NCBI GenBank assembly: GCA_903873955.1 | Contig: CAIQQL010000075.1 | Coordinates: 1 to 9,381, forward strand | Direction of reading: 5' to 3' | Length of the DNA stretch: 9,381 nucleotides | Source of the DNA: an uncultured archaeon | GTDB taxonomy: Archaea; Nanobdellota; Nanobdellia; Pacearchaeales; GW2011-AR1 | In this document: positions 6,831 through 9,381 of the stretch, in pieces | Layout: each line of letters opens with the position of its first letter | Numbering within the stretch: the first letter of the stretch is position 1 | Translations under genes and position numbers: made by a program | Notes under the pieces: model-generated | Seen by the model: the letters and a program-made list of their open reading frames with translations, nothing else | Database searches by the model: none | Told to the model about the DNA's origin: nothing

Positions 6831-7597
6831 AAAGGACAAGGAGAATATTTGGATTACAAGCGGAGGACATCTGGTTTGAGGAAGAGGCATTCAAAAATTC
6901 AAGGAGTTTCATCTCCATACTCCATTCCCCTAAGAAAGTAGACCAGAAAGGCTTGATTACTATTAATGAGAAAACCTTCCTTATTGATCTCACAAAACCC
7001 CTTGAAGACATATTCTCCAAATTTGACAAAAAGTCCAAGAGATATGCGATTAATAAAGCAGAGAGAGATGGAGTAACCATCCACCTTGCTTCCAGTGCGA
7101 AGGAAAGGGAGGACTTTTATAACTTCTTCTTGAATTTTGCACAAATGAAGGGAATTCCTCGGATAGACCAAGAAGAACTTAAAGAATATGACATTTTCTA
7201 TGCATTAGCACCTGGTGGACAGTATCTTGGAGGATGCGCATTTGTAAAATCAAACGATAAATCAGTCTATCGTTATAAACACGGGGCTACAAGTTATCAG
7301 CATAATGAAAACGACCTTCTCTTATGGAAAGCAATCCAGCATGCCAAGGCAAAAGGTTACACGACTTTTGATTTTGGCGGAGTAAAGGTAGTCGAGGACC
7401 AGAACAGCGATTACTTCAGACATTATAAATTCAAGGAAAAGTTCGGGGGCGAGCTTGCTGATTTTTATAGCTGCATTAAGATAAAGCAACCTTTCTTCTC
7501 CTTCACGCTCCCTTTCAGGGTAGGAGTCCATATTTTCTTTAAAGGAGACTACAACCAGGTAATAAACACTTTGTCAAAGAGGAGAATGCTGCAATGA
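6827..7597 (+). CDS. FemAB/GNAT-fold acyltransferase-like protein
   Basis: This 256-residue soluble protein resembles the FemAB-related GNAT-fold group, which includes the aminoacyl transferases of bacterial cell-wall bridges and the FemAB proteins of exosortase/PEP-CTERM loci. A charged helix region FSKFDKKSKRYAINKAERDG (63-82) is typical of the group. The C-terminal GNAT half shows YRYKHGATSYQHNENDLLLW (149-167, with GA-S and the helix start), then GYTTFDFGGV (177-186), and YKFKEKFGGEL (200-210), which is the characteristic closing FK-x-x-FGG. At 256 residues it is shorter than the two-domain FemX proteins (over 300), so the N-terminal GNAT domain may be reduced. It starts in an ATGA overlap with the deacetylase stop. 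In an archaeon without peptidoglycan, lipid II is an unlikely substrate. Attachment of an acyl or aminoacyl group to an amino sugar freed by the deacetylase is my inference. Confidence 0.82.
   Translation: MKRTRRIFGLQAEDIWFEEEAFKNSRSFISILHSPKKVDQKGLITINEKTFLIDLTKPLEDIFSKFDKKSKRYAINKAERDGVTIHLASSAKEREDFYNFFLNFAQMKGIPRIDQEELKEYDIFYALAPGGQYLGGCAFVKSNDKSVYRYKHGATSYQHNENDLLLWKAIQHAKAKGYTTFDFGGVKVVEDQNSDYFRHYKFKEKFGGELADFYSCIKIKQPFFSFTLPFRVGVHIFFKGDYNQVINTLSKRRMLQ
7579..7584 (+). promoter_or_regulatory. Shine-Dalgarno site before the methyltransferase gene
   Basis: GAGGAG ends nine bases before ATG 7594. With the ATGA overlap at 7594-7597 it fixes the start of the methyltransferase. Confidence 0.6.
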
Positions 7598-8325
7598 AAA
7601 GTAATATTGAGGAAAGAAATGCGGCGTTTTTTGGGACCGCACAGCAACTTCGTTATTATAGTGAGACAAAGACTACATTGGTGTACCCGGAAAAACAGCT
7701 TTTCGATGCCCATATCACAAATAAGATGAAGGTACTGGATATTGGATGTGGAGAAGGTAGGACGACAGAGTACATAAGCAAAATCTCAAAGACAGTAATA
7801 GGTATGGATATTGTCCAAGGAATGGTTGAGCTTGCAAAGAAAAGGCACCCTGCCATTGACTTTAGAGTTATGGATGCCTGCAAGCTCGAGTTCCCTGACG
7901 CATCTTTTGACTGTGTGGTCTTTTCCTACAATGGGTTAGACTGCCTTTATCCAGAGTCCAGCAGAGCCAAAGCCATAAGTGAGATTTATAGAGTCCTTAA
8001 AAAAGGAGGGATCTTCATTTATAGTAGTCACAATCGTGGCATTCTTACCAAAAAAGCGATTCTTGGTTCAACAATCAGTTTTTTTGTTAATCTTCTGGGC
8101 TTGAGACTGCTCTCTTCTTATCGATGGGATATCCATAAAGAAGGAATTCTTCTACTCTATGCCACAACTCCAAAGAGAGAGGTACATAATCTCTCGCAGC
8201 AAGGGTTTGCTCTTCTAAAAATAGCATCTATCAATCCTCAAAAGAGATATTATCCAGAAAAAAATGCCTGGACATATTATGCATTTAGAAAAAATGAACG
8301 AAAAGAAAAAGATAGCACTGCTTAA
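7594..8325 (+). CDS. Class I SAM-dependent methyltransferase
   Basis: This 243-residue protein has the Rossmann-like methyltransferase order. Motif I is VLDIGCGEGR (47-56), which binds S-adenosylmethionine. The acidic residue closing the second strand is D72 in GMDIVQGMV. D94 in VMDACKLEF likely sits near the adenine. The motif-IV-like strand is FDCVVFSYNGLDCL (105-118), then EIYRVLKKGGIFIY (130-143). The pattern is that of the Methyltransf_11/25 group, which methylates small molecules, lipids and sugars. Residues about 157-174 are hydrophobic and may help bind a lipid-linked substrate, though they look short for a confident membrane helix. The gene starts within the stop of the FemAB-like gene and overlaps the next glycosyltransferase. 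O- or N-methylation of a sugar residue in the same glycan is the likely role from context; the target is not shown by the sequence. Confidence 0.9.
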   Translation: MKSNIEERNAAFFGTAQQLRYYSETKTTLVYPEKQLFDAHITNKMKVLDIGCGEGRTTEYISKISKTVIGMDIVQGMVELAKKRHPAIDFRVMDACKLEFPDASFDCVVFSYNGLDCLYPESSRAKAISEIYRVLKKGGIFIYSSHNRGILTKKAILGSTISFFVNLLGLRLLSSYRWDIHKEGILLLYATTPKREVHNLSQQGFALLKIASINPQKRYYPEKNAWTYYAFRKNERKEKDSTA

Positions 8326-9334
8326 TTTTTGGCCCGAGGGGGGAATGAGACACTATAGCGATGACTTAGCAAATATACTAAAGCAAAGGTATCATGTAAT
8401 ATATGTCACAAACTACCCCTCTACCCTCGGACAGACCAATAAACAATACCATATATCTGAGAAAAGAATTGACTTGCCAGAGTTAACAAGAATGGCGATG
8501 GACATCATCAAGTTAAAACCTGCCATAATTCACATAAACTGCGGGCATCCTGCAATTTTCCCTTTATTCCCATTGTTCAGAATGCATCACTCGATTATCA
8601 CTGTTCACGATGCACGAAGCCATAAAGGAGAGTCTCTGTTAAGCAGAACTTACCAGGAAGTCAACAATATGTTCATCAGCCTGTTTATAGAAAAGATATT
8701 TGTTCACTCTGAGGTAATCAAGCAGGACCTTCCTCAAGGGCTTAGGAGAAAAAAAGTGCTCATTAGCCCATTTATGAATTTTAGTGCATTAAACAAGGGG
8801 AAGAAAGAAAAAAGAAAGAGTAAGAAAACTAACCTTCTCTTCTTTGGACGAATCCTAGAATATAAAGGCCTCCCTTATCTTGTTGAAGCATTCAAAGAAC
8901 TACCCCAAGATAAATACACCTTAACTATTGCAGGTGAAGGAGAATTGACTTGCAAGCTCCCTCAGACAGAAAATATTTCTGTCATCAATCGATTTATCTC
9001 AGATAAAGAGATGACTAACTTATTCAACGAGACAGACATCCTTGTGCTCCCATACCTCTCAGCATCCCAAAGCGGAGTTGTGCATGCGGCATTTGCATTT
9101 GGGAAACCAGTCGTCGCAACCAAGGTCGGTGCAATCCCTGATGCAGTCCATGACCAAGTAAATGGTCTCCTTATTGAGCCTAAATCTTCAAACGCAATCA
9201 TTAAGGCGTTGCATTATCTAGATGATAAAAAGGTCTATGAGAGAATGGTAAGCCATATTAAAAAAGAACAAGGCGAAAAGGAGAAGGAAGTCTTAATGAA
9301 AATTAGTGAGGCGTACAATTATGACAAAGAATGA
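8294..9334 (+). CDS. GT4-like glycosyltransferase lacking the usual E-x7-E glutamates
   Basis: From ATG 8294 this is a 346-residue GT-B glycosyltransferase. Landmarks are WPEGGMRHYS (13-22) as the N-terminal glycine loop, TVHDARSHKGE (103-113), then the donor domain with LLFFGRILEYKG (181-192, R186 and K191 as the phosphate-binding pair) and AGEGEL (213-218). The usual E-x7-E segment is replaced by SASQSGVVHAAFAFGKPVVA (256-275), where both glutamate positions align with Ala. The ASQSG-type loop is one I recall from other GT4 members, so this is probably a natural subgroup rather than a dead enzyme. A Lys/Arg-rich stretch at about 167-178 links the domains. ATGs at 8264 and 8279 share the frame and would lengthen the overlap with the methyltransferase gene from 32 to 62 or 47 bases. 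None has a clear ribosome site, so the start is uncertain. It is the last complete gene of the operon. Confidence 0.88.
   Translation: MNEKKKIALLNFWPEGGMRHYSDDLANILKQRYHVIYVTNYPSTLGQTNKQYHISEKRIDLPELTRMAMDIIKLKPAIIHINCGHPAIFPLFPLFRMHHSIITVHDARSHKGESLLSRTYQEVNNMFISLFIEKIFVHSEVIKQDLPQGLRRKKVLISPFMNFSALNKGKKEKRKSKKTNLLFFGRILEYKGLPYLVEAFKELPQDKYTLTIAGEGELTCKLPQTENISVINRFISDKEMTNLFNETDILVLPYLSASQSGVVHAAFAFGKPVVATKVGAIPDAVHDQVNGLLIEPKSSNAIIKALHYLDDKKVYERMVSHIKKEQGEKEKEVLMKISEAYNYDKE
9308..9311 (+). promoter_or_regulatory. Shine-Dalgarno-like site before the truncated last gene
   Basis: GAGG ends nine bases before ATG 9321, the same gap as at the methyltransferase gene. It favours a start at 9321 over ATG 9331. 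Confidence 0.4.
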
Positions 9335-9381
9335 AATACACTCGCCAGTGCTCTGCATCATCTCTGGGGAGAGAGGAAAAC
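9321..9381 (+). CDS. Start of a further operon gene, cut by the window edge
   Basis: An open frame begins at ATG 9321, overlapping the previous gene by 14 bases, and runs off the window after 20 codons. It reads MTKNEIHSP, then a hydrophobic strand VLCIISG and ERGK. The strand followed by a Gly-rich turn could begin a nucleotide-binding fold, and a P-loop would be possible if the next residues are G-K-S/T, but the sequence ends too soon. A second frame from ATG 9331 (again an ATGA overlap) is also open to the edge, but encodes a less protein-like sequence and lacks a ribosome site. Function unknown. Confidence 0.5.
   Translation, partial: MTKNEIHSPVLCIISGERGK

Noticed and set aside
6827..7597. 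Annotating the FemAB-like protein as a lipid II aminoacyltransferase (femX)
   Set aside because: The window looks archaeal and has no peptidoglycan genes. The protein is also short for FemX, so only the fold family is supported.
1..9381. CRISPR array, tRNA, rRNA, transposase or defence system
   Set aside because: I saw no spaced direct repeats, tRNA-like T-loop and acceptor pairs, transposase motifs or inverted ends. The nucleotidyltransferase alone is not enough to claim a toxin-antitoxin or defence locus.

Overview
The window looks archaeal. Most genes in the first half are preceded by an A/T-rich TATA-like box centred about 26-28 bases before the ATG, with no Shine-Dalgarno sequence between, which is the layout of archaeal leaderless transcripts. 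The first protein, a nucleotidyltransferase with an N-terminal helical extension, resembles proteins I associate with Woesearchaeota/Pacearchaeota-type DPANN archaea. That placement is an inference from memory and is not proven by anything in the window, such as an rRNA or a ribosomal protein.

Layout: all genes are on the + strand and packed tightly, and no stretch over about 110 bases is without a gene. Positions 2-1511 hold three apparently unrelated genes: the 3' part of a nucleotidyltransferase, a small membrane-anchored protein of unknown function, and a Nudix hydrolase. From 1622 to the right edge everything intact concerns sugars: a GT4 glycosyltransferase, a WbpP-like UDP-GlcNAc 4-epimerase and a membrane-anchored GT2 polyprenyl-phosphate glycosyltransferase, each with its own promoter. 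An operon follows, starting at the promoter near 4788: GT4 glycosyltransferase, CE4-type polysaccharide deacetylase, FemAB/GNAT-fold acyltransferase, SAM methyltransferase, a second GT4 glycosyltransferase, and the start of another gene cut by the window edge. The first three junctions in this operon are 4-base ATGA stop/start overlaps.

Working model (inference): this is a surface glycan or protein glycosylation locus. The epimerase would supply UDP-GalNAc (or UDP-Gal). The GT2 enzyme would load a sugar onto a polyprenyl phosphate. The GT4 enzymes would extend the chain. The deacetylase, FemAB-like protein and methyltransferase would decorate it, perhaps by removing an N-acetyl group, attaching another acyl or aminoacyl group, and methylating. 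No flippase, oligosaccharyltransferase, polymerase or sortase is in view, so the destination of the glycan cannot be read here.

Base composition drifts along the window. Rows counted by hand gave 27/60 G+C at 181-240, 38/60 at 661-720, 31/60 at 2221-2280, 24/60 at 4501-4560, 23/60 at 6301-6360 and 23/60 at 8461-8520. I saw no tRNA, rRNA, CRISPR array, insertion sequence or long repeat. The window is mostly an understandable glycan locus. Its most interesting element is the translationally coupled deacetylase/FemAB/methyltransferase group in an apparent archaeon.
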